Source: Kryptolebias marmoratus (taxonomy: Eukaryota > Chordata > Actinopteri > Cyprinodontiformes > Rivulidae). From it: a DNA stretch of 64,000 nucleotides. The DNA is taken from NCBI RefSeq assembly GCF_001649575.2, contig NC_051433.1, forward strand, positions 9,431,126 through 9,495,125, read 5' to 3'. The notes under the pieces are model-generated. The model was not told the DNA's origin and ran no database searches. It worked only from the letters and a program-made list of their open reading frames with translations. The position numbers and the translations under genes were made by a program. Below, in pieces: positions 12,801 to 24,326 of this stretch; positions within the stretch are counted from its first letter, which is position 1, and every line of letters begins with the position of its first letter.

Positions 12801-15800
12801 CAGACCGGTGAGATACTATCTGAAACTGACGAGAGTGTTTTCATAAGAACCACAATCACACTATTCACACGTCACTACTCTGTGTGGAGAGCAAAAAACA
12901 AAAAAAACATTTTATTGAGATGAGTTGGTGTCATTTGAACAGCAGTTTTCTGCATTGGCTTTACCTTTCAGATGAGTTTGCTACATGCATCTTCGTTACA
13001 TGCAGTGCATTCAAACCCCAAAGGAAGAAAATGTGGTCACCCTGTAAAAAATAAAACAAACATATAACCAGTCATGAGCTCTGCAGAAGCTCATTTTCAA
13101 TTCGTAACTGAGGTGATCATAGTGTGGTGGAATAAAGTAAGACCTGGATGTTTGCATTATCATGACTTCATTGTGAGAGGAGAGTTTCTTCACACCTATA
13201 AGCCAGCTTCAGTTTTGCACTTTTAAAATTAATCAGATCATCAAAAAGTACCGAAAACATCGGACAGAAGCCTTACGCATCACCTCCAGGAAATGTTAGG
13301 TGTGATGAACAAAACAGATCATATCTATGAGGAGCAACAGATTGATTAAGGTGCAAGAAAATTATGTTACAGGGTTACAGGGTTACAGGGTTACAGGGTT
13401 ACGCTTGAATCTTGAAGTCTGATGATCCACAAGTATACAGGCTAGTCAATGAAATCACTTTTATTTTTAAGACTAAGTCTAGTAGTCATTAATTAGCCCA
13501 ATATTTTACAACTCAATGCCTCCCCCCCTCCCCCCTCAGGCAGTGTCTGGAGTCTGAAGACGATCTTCAACAGCTGCAGTCAGACGGGGTGCCGTCAGAG
13601 GTCACTGACTGGCTGGCGTCCACCTTCACTCAAAAGATTCGGAGGCCTGTTCGACGCTCTGATGAGAAGCCCAAGTTTCGCAGCATTGTGCACGCAGTGC
13701 AAGCTGGGATATTTGTGGAGAGGTATGAAAGCACATGTGGTCATATTAGGAGAGCGACAGAACCACTCAGCTACATCCCTTATTTGTGAGGTTTCAAATG
13801 AAGACAATGATCCCGTACATAAAACCTTATTTTTCTTGCAACTGTTGTGCTTCTAATATAAACTCATTCATGTATTGTTACTGCTACAATCACAGAAAAC
13901 ACACAGTTACACTTGTCTGTGAATCATTAGCTTTCCTTTTTCCTTAAAACATCCTTCCAGAAAAGACAGAGACTTTATATAAACAGCTCCCGAGTCAGCT
14001 CCTGAGCTCACTGCACAGTGTCAACACCTGAACTTTATCTGAACTCAACATAAACATTACATTTTTTCCCAGGATGTTCAAGAGGGCCTACAGTGCGTCT
14101 ATGCCAGACCAACCTGCAGTGGTTGTAAACTGCCTCAGGGTAAGTCTCCACTAATAAATCCCTCAATCTGTTGCATCTTTGTTCAATAAATCACACATCT
14201 TAAAAAACACAGCATGCTTTTTCTATCACTAAAACTGCCACTTTTCTGTCTTTCGTCCCAGGATGTTGATCGTTGGAGTTTTGACGTGTTTGCCCTGAAC
14301 TCTGCCAGTTCTGATCACGCACTACAAACTCTCTTCTTTGAGCTGATCACCAGATATGAACTCAACAGCCGTTTTAAGGTCTCTCAGTTGTAGATTTTAG
14401 CAAACAAAATACTTCATCTCGTTTCGTTTCAACACAGTTAGGTATTTTTGCTCTATGAAAATAGTGTTTTGGACTGAACATCCCACTGTAACATAATCAT
14501 TCTCTTGTGGATTCTGTGCTCATGGGAAATGTGTGTTGTAACTCACAGACAGACTCAGGCATTCAGATTGTTTCCACTTTGTGGTATCTGAAAGCACACT
14601 GTTGGGCTTTCCAGATGATTATACTCTGCAAATCACATGCATCATTTCAAAGTCCATCTTAACCTTGTTACCTTATTCAGGTTGTTTTATTGTTGCCACA
14701 GACCGTATTGATTGTGTAATGCTTTCTTCAGATCCCTATCTCATGCATGACTGAATTCCTGTCTGCGCTGGAGCGAGGATACTGCAAACACAACAACCCA
14801 TATCACAACCATCTCCATGCTGCTGATGTGACTCAGACTCTGCACTGCCTGCTGCTACGCTCTGGACTCGTGGTACAATAATGAATAATGTTCCTATCGA
14901 TCAGCAACATTTTGCAAGCTTAAAGTGGCCTAGCTTTCTTGTTGTCACTAAATTTTATAAAAGAACAAAACACAATACTCTTCGTCTTTCTGTTCTGAGA
15001 CACACTAAGTCTTGCAAAAAGTAAGTTGTAATATAATGTCTTTTAAAAAACTACATTTAAAAAAACAGCTGCTTCTCCTGAAGGCTTTTCTTAGCTCTTA
15101 GCAAACGTAGCCATAGACTTGTGCTAATTTAATTTTAAAAAGTGTACACTTTTTACACTCTGACCACTTAACAATGTTCTGGCTCATTTTTATTCTGTAA
15201 CCTTGGTTCTCTGACAAACTAAATTACCCTTTAACCTCAATGGTGCAAAAGTCAAAAGTCTCTTAAAAAAACAAAAACCAGATATAACTTTTTGATAACT
15301 CAGTAAGTTACAACATCAGTCCTCTGAGAAATTGGGTCTTCAAATTTACCAAAAATAAAAACTTTGCTGGTGTGTATAATTTTCAACATCTGCAGCTTTG
15401 AAGTCCAACTGCACTTCTCACAAAATGAAGTAGGTTTTTTCAGTCTTAATTTTAGCACTTTTAGTAAGAAAGCCTAAATTATTCTGGAAATTGTTGCATG
15501 AAGAAGACGTAGTGGAGGGTAAATATAATGTTTAAGTGTTAGTGCATCATGTAACTGTAATTTCAGTGCTGTCCAACAAATTCAAAACAGAAAATAATTA
15601 AAGCAGCTCTTATACTGTAGTTTTCTAAGCAACAATTGTCAGCTTTTGAACAGTATGAGTGTTTTTTTCTATGTTGTCTATGGCTGATAATTGCTGTAAA
15701 GTGTCAAGAACGACAGAATGATAACATCAACAAAGAAGCTTACTGAAAGTGAGATTTTCTGTGCAAAAATACTCTTTTGTATGTCAGACTAAACTCTCAG

Positions 15801-18800
15801 AAATCACTAATAGACAAAAATGGGAGCAAACTGTGTGGCTTCACAACAGTTTGAAACAATGTGCAAAAAACACAATTTAAAACAGATTATTTTCCAAGTT
15901 GTTTGTTATTTGTAGGCACCACATTGAGTTGTTCTTTATGTTAAGGTGCTTTTATCATACATGAGTTATAGGTTGGTGTTTTGTTACCCAGTGACTAAAA
16001 ACGTGTGAAAAAACTGACAGGACGTTGAATTAGACATCTATTGCTTGCACATTACTTGTTGGTGTTAAGACTATTAAAGTGTAGCATAGAAGTCTTCAAG
16101 AAAAAAAGTCATAATGACAGTTAATTACAGCCTTGGATATCTTTGATTTAGTGAAAAATCATGTCTTTCTTCTTTACATGATGTCTTGCATTTTAAACAT
16201 TGCATTTAAAACTGACAATCTCTAGAGGTTATGGATTTTAAAAGAAAATTATTCTTTTTAAAGCCACTTTATTCTATAAAGGTGCCATGTCAGTTTCATA
16301 AGATTAACATTGTTTGGTACAAACACTATTTACAGCACAAAAGCTCCAAAATATGAAACATGCTACACCTAATGGGTTTTTAGTTATCATTTTGTCTCTT
16401 TTGGTTATGAAGCACTGGCTGACGGAGCTGGAGGTGATGGCAGCCCTCTTTGCTGCAGCTATTCATGACTACGAGCACACAGGAACCACAAACAACTTTC
16501 ACATCCACACAAAGTAAGCTTTATTTTATCAAACCATCTTTTAAAAACTTTGTCTGGTGTGCATGTAAAAGCAGGTTTTAACCTGTCACATCCTGTTGAG
16601 CAACAAAACAGAAAGAGAAGGTCTTTGGATTTTGTACGAAAGTGTATTTTTTTAGCTTTTATGCAATTTTGGGAAGAGGTCGAGAACAGTCTAAAGCAAA
16701 CACATCTTCATAGAAGGAAAACACGTATTTTTAGATTTTCCAGCATAGTCTCCTGACACCCATCATCATCATTACGATCATCCTCTGTCTTTATTTTGGG
16801 AATAAAGCACAACAATATCAACTCACAATAAAAGAACATGACAAAGATGCAGAATCAATGCTAAAATTATAATCCAACCAAAATATCGTACATCTGCTGA
16901 TTATAATATTTTTTATTACTAGTGGATTTAGAGCTGGTGTTGTTTTTGATTAAAAAAAAGCACTTACTTTAGTTTGGTAAATTTACTTCTCTTTGAAAAA
17001 ACCAGTACCCATTTAAACCTTTCTTAAGCGTTTTAAATGACGATTGCTTTAACTGTGAAGGTTTGTATGAGGCTGAAAAGAATACTTTTCATATTCCTCT
17101 ATATTGCAATTTTTAACATCCTAATGAAATAGATTATACAAATTAAAGGACACCAAATGTCAGAAATTTGGTAATTACCTCACTATAGTGAGCCATTCAT
17201 ACACACAGACCTTTGAGAGCTAAAAGTTATTACTGCGGTTGTGCAGTCACAGTGATTAAATTATTCCCTGAGGTCTCGATTTTTATTTCATTTTGACCGC
17301 CGCCACCTTGAACCACCGTTTGACTATAAGACTGTACTTTAATGAGGGGCCTGTTCAGCACTCTCGGTCTAATTAGTTCTTCTGTTTGTCTTTTTTTCTA
17401 GGTCTGAGTTTGCACTGATCTATAATGACCGATCGGTTCAAGAAAGTCATCACGTAAGTGCAGCATTTCGCCTGCTGCAGAACGACCAAGTGAACCTCTT
17501 CATGAATTTGACACGAGAGGAATGGATGTAAGATGATGATTCTTATTTTACTGTTCGAACATTTCTACCAAGCTAATGTTAATTTAGATGTTAGTCTGAG
17601 ATTTTATCATCAGAAAAATGAAAATCTGTAATAATCAAACTTTACTGGAAGAAATACTTAATGATTTGTTCTTTTATACTGATTTGATGCTTTTTATCCT
17701 AATTAAATGAAATGTCCAAGACATTTTTTTTCCAATAGAGAAACAACATTGACCTGAAAGGATTTATTAACCATCTGAATAATAAACAGAAAAATATAGA
17801 GTAACTAAACAACAATCTTCTAAACTGACTCTGTAAATTTTGAAAGTCAATGAGAGAAAATTCTGATGTGGAAAAGACAGAAAGAAGATGAATTTTTCAC
17901 CATCATTAGACCGGAGTGACGCGAGATGTCAGCCCAGCATGATGCTTTTCAAAACTGGAGCATTTTTGCTGGAATAATTCTTCACAGCTGAGTGACAAGT
18001 TCTCAGCTGCTCTCTTATTATTTTATAGGAATATAGTTCAGAAATAGAAACAGGGTTTATTGTGAACAAAATTTTGTTGCAGAAAAAAAAAAACTATTTG
18101 TTGCAGAGCAAGCAAGGGCAGGCATAGTTCTGATTGGTGCAGACAATAACCCAGGAGCAGGCAGGGGTAAGTGAAACACTCTGTAAGACAAAGTCAAACA
18201 AAAAGTCCTGCAAAGCCAAGACAAACAAGTGAAAACCAAAACTGGACACAGAGAAAAACAGGGAACACACCGACTGGTGACAAACACAGAGAACTGACAA
18301 TAAACAGAGGATGTCCTGGAGTGTATAGTCACTGTGATCTAACTGAACATGAGGAGCAGATGTGCTAAATACAAAACAGAAGCAGGGGTGGCAAAGGGGC
18401 AGGAAACTGACAAGGAACTGGCACTATAAAATAAGTAAAAAGAAAACAAGAAGTAAAGGTGCCAACATCAATAAAGCTAAACCTAAAACCCAGAACTGTG
18501 ACACAAATTGAGCAGCAAGTAGTGCAGTAAAACTCTATAAAACACCGGGCTGAGAACCTTGTGAATTATTTGGGTGTCCAGCAAGAAATGGACATTTCTC
18601 TAATGTTCAATCAATTCAGCAGAAAACAAAATTACAACAAAGATTTTTAAATCCAACCTCTAATATAAAGAGTGCAGTTAACAGCTTTTTTTGTCTTTGT
18701 AACCTTTTCTTCTCGTCTATAAATAACTTTTATTTTCCATAGTGTAAAAACTGTCAGTGAGCACTTTGGTTTCTTTGAGTCAGTTCTACACCCACTGCCC

Positions 18801-21800
18801 ACCTACTTTTCTGCCAAGAGTGACGACTAATCTGTGGCTGAAAATAGTTCACAAAACACACACACACACAGTTCAAACAGTGCTAGCATGATGATTGTTT
18901 TACAACTACAGAACCTAGTTGTTTTAGATTTCTAAATATCTATCAACTGGCAAATTTCTTTAATATGTATATTTACACCTTCAGCAACAAATAACTGATT
19001 TACTGAGAGGAAATATCCAAATCTGATAGAGATTGACATAGTTTGGGGTAAATTGATAAAAAGTGAAAACTCAACAGTAATTTTTCATAAAGTGTATGTT
19101 TTATTAAGGCAGCCAGACTACCTCTTGCATATCATTTTTAACATACAGTATAAATATGTATAACTAACCTCTTGAGGGGCACAACTAATTATATTAATCT
19201 ATTAGTTAAATCAATTAATCAATTAAAGGATTATGTTACTTACCTTCACAAATCAGCAGGTAAATTTGGTGTGGTAGTAGCTGAGACGGATACTCAACAC
19301 ATACCCAAATCTATAACAGATTAAGCAAGATCTGTTCTTAAGACTTTGCTGTTACCTCACAATATTGCAAGAAATTCAGTATAATGTTATTTTCAAGGTT
19401 TGCTTAAAGTGGATATAATTCCATCCCTTCTCAGCATAGCATGACTTTAGTTTAAAACTCTAGCATTAAAGGTGGTGGGCGATATGCATTCTTCCAAAGA
19501 ATGTTGGTGCTTTAATTCAATAATTTTATAACAGAAAGTTTGACAGAGTTGGTAGAGGCTCTGATGTTTTTTTTTGCTTGTGAAACAGTTGGAGCTTGTG
19601 ATGGGAAAATATTTACCGCAAACAGATTCTGTATTAATGGAGGCATTTCCTTCATATATCACTGATCACGGCACGTGGCTGTGTTATTCAGTGCGAAGCT
19701 CTGCAGATGCCAGCACTGATAAACGCAGCCGTATACCTTAATGGGCTCTTTTTAGCAGTCTGTGTTGCCATGGGAACGGGAAAAATCCATCAGGAAAACG
19801 AGAAAGGTTGCCACCTCACTGGCTACTCTTGCCTGTCAGTTTTACTTTATAAAGTTCCCTCCCATCATTCAAGGTCAGCTGGTAAACTGTGAGGCCTTGT
19901 GTGTGTTCGTTCACAGGGAGCTGCGATCACTTGTTATAGAGATGGTGCTGGCCACTGACATGTCCTCCCACCTACTCCAGGTCAAAGCCATGAAGTCCTG
20001 TCTACAACAACAGGAACGGTAATTGACTGTGCTGCTGTTCACATTGTGGTGCAAAAATCATGAGGCTGTGTAATGAATGTTAGAAGCTGACTGGAATATT
20101 CTGCAGAAAAATAAACAGTCTGACTGATGCAGGAGTGCATTTTACCGCAGGCCCAAGAACACAAATGAAAAGAAAGATGTGTGTTATGCTTTCTCCATCA
20201 GGATTGATAAGCCCAAAGCGCTGTCTCTGTTACTGCACACTGCTGACATTAGCCATCCATCCAAACCCTGGGTGCTGCACTCTCGCTGGACCAAATCCTT
20301 AATGGAAGAGTTTTTCAGGCAGGTAGGAATCTGAACTGACCTCAACCATCACTCTGACTTTTTCCTCTTTTATTTTTTTTATTTTCTCTTTCTAGTTCTA
20401 ATTCGTACAATTAGATTTTCGCTCAATAATTTCATTTGCAGCAGGCAAGTTCTTAGAATGTTGCGACACATAGTTGTTTGTCTTGGATAAAGGATTGGTT
20501 CAGTGATTTGGAAATACTGTTCTTCTATTTTTGCAGAAAATTAGATGCACTCTCATGTCTGTTGAAACACAGAGCTTAGGAATTTTACATAGTGTAGAGG
20601 GAAACAGTCTCTCTGAATGTTTGCCTGCTTACAGTACGTCCATGTAAGAAGGTACTGTTTTATGAAAGCCCATGCAGTTTTTATCATCTCTTAAATGCCT
20701 TCCTGTTTGTGGAGCTGAGTCAACAAACAGCCACATAATCTCTGATTCTTTTGCTGTGATCTGCAAAATAAATGTCAACTTGTTCATTTCTGAGCCATGT
20801 GTACATGAGAGAGCTCAAACGTTTCATCTAAATATTTCTTTTGTCTTCTGATCTACGCCTTTTTTATTTTTTTATTTTTAGGAACAGCAAATTCAAAACA
20901 GTCATTTGAGGCTAAAATTAAAAATGATTAAACTTTGATAAGATAACAGTGATGGCTGGAGATAGGCACCAGCTCCCTGAGACCAGGAAAAGGAGAAGTG
21001 GGTAAAAAATATGGATGGATGGATGAAACTTTGATAAAATAAACTCTGATTGAAAAAATGAGCCCAAGTCATTTTGATAAAGACATGCATTAAAGCAGCT
21101 GTCTTTAGTATAAAATACCACTCTTTACCTGCTGAACCTTTAAACTTTTATGAATATACTGAAAGGGTTTTTTATTGGAAGTTTGCGCTCAGAGATCAGC
21201 AGCAATTTACAAACCCAGCTGTCTGAAGAACATTTGTAAAGTTGAAAAATGTGCTACTAAATGGAACCTGAAAGTAATGTGTAAAAAGAAAAAATTAGTT
21301 GTTGGATGTATTAAATAAAGTAAAACTCTGTAAAAGTATGCGTGGGAGGAAAAGTACAGACTAAATACTTTTTGTTTTTTTGTCAGGAAAATGTCAAAAA
21401 AACAAGAATTGGCGAGTGAAGCAAACTGGGCTGAGATGAGCTTATAGTACATACAGGATCATGTTATTCCCACTCTGATTTTCTCTTACTGGAATTAAAC
21501 CAAGGAAATGTTGGACAGTTTCTATAAAAACAAGATGTGGAAATTTCCCACTAAAAAGACCTTTAAATGTTTGCTACTTTAAAACAACAAAACCATTTTG
21601 TGACAATGCATTCAGTCTAAAGTTTGGCTTGGCGAATGTTGGAATAAATCAGCCTTTAAGAAGTTATTTTCAGATGATGTGTGGGATGCCATTGTATTTT
21701 TTTCTTTGTCTTTCTATCTTTGTGAGGGCGATAGAGAGGCAGAGCTCGGCCTTCCCTTCTCTCCGCTGTGCGATCGAAAAAGCACCCTCATAGCTGAATC

Positions 21801-23940
21801 CCAGATTGGTATGTTTCAAAAACCACCAAGTTCCTTTTCTTTCACTTATTTTTCTCATCTTCTAAAATAATCATTAAAGCAGAAAATCATGTTTAAGTCT
21901 TTTATTTCTCTTTCCAAACTTAATATAAGCCTGTCATGGTAACTTTCTTGCAGACGGTGCAGCATTAAATAATACATTGTGGCTTTTCATTTTGCTGAAA
22001 TCGCCTTAGTCCAAATTTTCACTGATGTAAAAGAATCTGCATGGTAGTGTTCACACTTTCACAGCTCTCACAATGACACAGTGATGCTTGATCTTGCAGG
22101 TTTCATAGACTTCATTGTGTATCCCACATTCTCTCTGTTGACGGACATAGCAGAAAAAATCGTTATTCCTTTGGTGGAAGAGAACCCAGGTCCCCCAGAC
22201 CCCTGCAACAGACACAGGTACTGCACGCACAAACACACACACACACACACACACAGGTACAGGGTCTGACCACTTTTCTGGTTGTTAGAAAAGTAGGACA
22301 TGATGACTGCAGAAGCTACAATTCTGTAATAGTTTAATTTGATTTAAAAAGCAAAAAAAAGATGATTCTGTCTGACCAAACATAGAGTGACCACAAAAAA
22401 ACAAAACGTTTGGACTAACTGAAAACCATAGTTAATATCCTAATTTAGTGAAATATTATATGAACAGAAATTCTGTTTGATAAAGCTCTTTAATTAGAAA
22501 TGAACAGATCTTCAAATTTCTTATACTTTGGGCATGAAAGTCTGTATCGAACTTGACTACAATCTGTTCAGTCTGTTCATACAAATAATAATAATAAAAT
22601 CTTCTAAAAAGTCAAAGACATAACTAAATTCAGTGGATTGTGTCATCTGGTAGCAACAAATGTTTGCACAAAGTTTGTAGTTATATTTAGTCATTAGAAA
22701 TTTGGATGTTGATGCAGGTTTTATCATGTTAACGTCTATAAAGCACTTTACCTTAAAGAGACCTAAACTTAAAGGCTCAAAGATATTACAGAAAAAATGA
22801 TTAAGCAATATCTCTTTCCTAAACATTTCATCATAAAGCAAAAAGTAACAAGTAAAGTGAATTTGTATTTGGCAGCTGTTCATGTTTTCCTAAAGAGAAG
22901 TACAACAACAGTAACTTTGGTAACACCAGATGTTCAGGAAGACCAGGGGGAAATTAAAGTGCCATTTGTAATTTTCATTTAAAAGAAAATAAACAAAAGA
23001 CATGATTTTTTTTACAATGTCTATAAAATTTGAGTAAAAAATGACCTTTGAAAAAAATGGAATGGAATAGTTACATCTTAATTGTTCATTTGAGAGCTTT
23101 TGTTATTGTGTTAATACAAATAACTAAACTACAAACACTTATGAATCTGACTGTACCTTTTTGTACATAATTGGTATAATAGTTAAAAAGTTCACTGTTT
23201 TATTTTTTACTAAAGACACTGAATAAAAAGTCCTCAAGATCACCAGTATCTTTGGGACTCGTCCTGAGGGAAACAAACAGATGTGGATGTTATTTGTTCT
23301 CAGTAATCTTTGGAAGGAGAGCTCCAGAGGTCTGCAGTGGAGTCTCGCACACATCACAGCCGAGCTGGTGAGCTTCCGCTCCACTTGGACGCGACACACT
23401 GAAGACAACAAGATCAAATGGAAAGAGACTGGATCAAACGGTATGATTTCGTTTACATTTGTCCATGTTCTGAATCCACTTTGTACCATGGCCAAATTTT
23501 AGATATTTTTAACTTTAACCCTCTCAAGGTAGGTGTTGCAACAACATACCTGATTTTTCCTGTTACTAAAACTTAATTTGAGCCTGAGAGGGTTAAGAAA
23601 TTGTAAAATACCACTTCAGTTATTTTGCAACAATTTATAGTTATGTATAATTAATAGTTTAATTAACAAACTCCACTGAAATGTCAGTGGCATGGAGCCA
23701 CTCTGCCCTATAAGTCTACTCCATCTCATTGATTTGATTTGTTATATAAAATCATTTCAGAGTGATCTCATTTTGAGATATTGTTTTTCTTTAATCTTAT
23801 CAAAATTTTCCAACCACTTTTCCAATCTTCTTCATCCTCCAGGATTTTCTGACCCCAGTGTTACAAAAGAACAAAGATCCAACAAAGAAGAGCTGTCAGA
23901 GAAATCCCTTCAAGACTCCACAGCCGATAAAAAACAGTAG
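9822..23940 (+). CDS. pde1b: Calcium/calmodulin-dependent 3',5'-cyclic nucleotide phosphodiesterase 1B
   Basis: Complete 519-residue PDE1 enzyme, which hydrolyses cAMP and cGMP when Ca2+/calmodulin relieves N-terminal inhibition; cytosolic in the family. Exons: 9822-9874, 11716-11829, 13540-13722, 14073-14139, 14262-14378, 14732-14872, 16413-16513, 17402-17527, 19917-20018, 20202-20322, 21727-21808, 22100-22217, 23304-23440, 23843-23940 (stop TAG). All are GT/AG and the phases join. The N-terminus [18 protein letters not shown] is the short PDE1B2 type (human PDE1B2 about 516 aa). Next come the PDE1 N-terminal domain ([25 protein letters not shown]) and the HD catalytic domain: [10 protein letters not shown] (general acid H203, metal H207), [10 protein letters not shown] (H243, D244), [10 protein letters not shown] (D350), and SQIGF with the purine-clamp Q401 and F404. 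All catalytic residues are present. The C-terminal tail (SFRSTW, KIKWKE, then a variable end) also matches PDE1B. The call over PDE1A/1C rests on sequence and on the nckap1l/ppp1r1a neighbours. Confidence 0.95.
12422..12600 (+). mobile_element. Terminal fragment of a non-autonomous DNA transposon in pde1b intron 2
   Basis: It starts with cagggtgggccatttatat and continues with gatacaccttaataaaatgg, a consensus I recognise as the end of an interspersed element seen in many teleost genomes (recall, not searched). I do not find the opposite terminal repeat nearby, so the copy looks truncated. Its two-strand open frames are shared repeat sequence, not genes. The family assignment is left open. Confidence 0.55.
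13367..13402. repeat. Octamer tandem repeat TTACAGGG, about 4-5 units
   Basis: Perfect head-to-tail copies of the 8-mer ttacaggg lie in pde1b intron 2, about 140 bp before exon 3. The unit resembles TTAGGG with two extra bases but is not the vertebrate telomere repeat. Confidence 0.95.
14873..16412 (+). other. pde1b intron 6, no recognised content
   Basis: About 1.5 kb of AT-rich DNA between the exon encoding the YHN motif and the exon encoding the HD motif. I see no exon, mobile element or tandem repeat in it. Confidence 0.7.
18045..18505. repeat. A/C-rich interspersed repeat in pde1b intron 8
   Basis: The block starts near cagggtttattgtgaac and ends near gaactgtgacac. It is purine- and AC-rich on the plus strand, with repeated aacaagtgaaaaccaa-type wording. 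Its style and ending resemble 31112-31653 and 47592-47886. The apparent open frames on both strands come from this composition. Family unassigned. Confidence 0.5.
19255..19312 (-). repeat. Dispersed repeat family, short fragment (copy E)
   Basis: The segment ggtgtggtagtagctgagac followed by ctcaacacatac is the inverted form of the unit start ctcagctactaccacacc seen at 38166-38183, and matches the inverted copy near 54580. It lies in pde1b intron 8. Confidence 0.6.
20930..21042 (+). mobile_element. Very short LINE 3'-tail insertion with 17-bp target-site duplication
   Basis: A 79-bp insert (20947-21025) begins with cagtgatggctggagatagg and ends in the tetramer tail atggatggatggatg. It is bracketed by aaactttgataagataa (20930-20946) and aaactttgataaaataa (21026-21042), one mismatch apart. 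A GGAT-type tail plus a long target duplication is the signature of a severely 5'-truncated non-LTR retrotransposon copy. The gctggagataggcacc wording resembles a tail common in fish genomes (Rex1/Babar-like, from memory). It lies in pde1b intron 10. Confidence 0.8.
22231..22256. repeat. CA microsatellite just inside pde1b intron 12
   Basis: About 11 CA units start ~14 bp after the exon 12 donor (22218). The tract ends in a second CACAGGTAC, the same string that forms the true donor. Confidence 0.9.
23515..23596. mobile_element. 82-bp MITE flanked by TTAA, piggyBac-like, in pde1b intron 13
   Basis: The element is bounded by TTAA at 23515-23518 and 23593-23596. It starts CCCTCTCAAGG and ends CCTGAGAGGG, giving an inverted terminal repeat with one base slip. 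TTAA target duplication with CCC...GGG ends is diagnostic of piggyBac-type elements. It is far too short to encode anything. It lies ~75 bp after exon 13. Confidence 0.7.
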
Positions 23941-24320
23941 ACGGGACTTTTTGTGAAATACTCTTGTTTCATTGAATACTCACAAAGTTCAGCTGAGGGT
24001 AACAATAATTCACTTTTTGTAAGAAAACAACAAATCCTTTCATTATACCGAGAAAGAGATAATGGAGGAAGAATTGAGGTGGAACAAAATATCAAAATCA
24101 TCTTCCAAAGGTAAGATGCTGTGCAATATCAGAAAAATGTCCTTATGTCTTATTTTAAACACAGTAACAGTAATTTAAATAGAAACTGTACATGCTGGTC
24201 ATGTTGTATAGTGTAGTTCATGGTTTTAATTTATGTTGCCACCTAAACACAACAACAGGAACCTTTGTCCAATTGTAGTCTGAACTACACTCAGATATTT
24301 ACCCTTGCATTAAACTTTAA

Positions 24321-24326
24321 AATAAA
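24321..24326 (+). other. pde1b: Candidate pde1b polyadenylation signal
   Basis: First canonical AATAAA I noted in the 3' flank, about 380 nt after the stop. Another is at 24596-24601, so the actual 3' end is uncertain. Confidence 0.4.
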
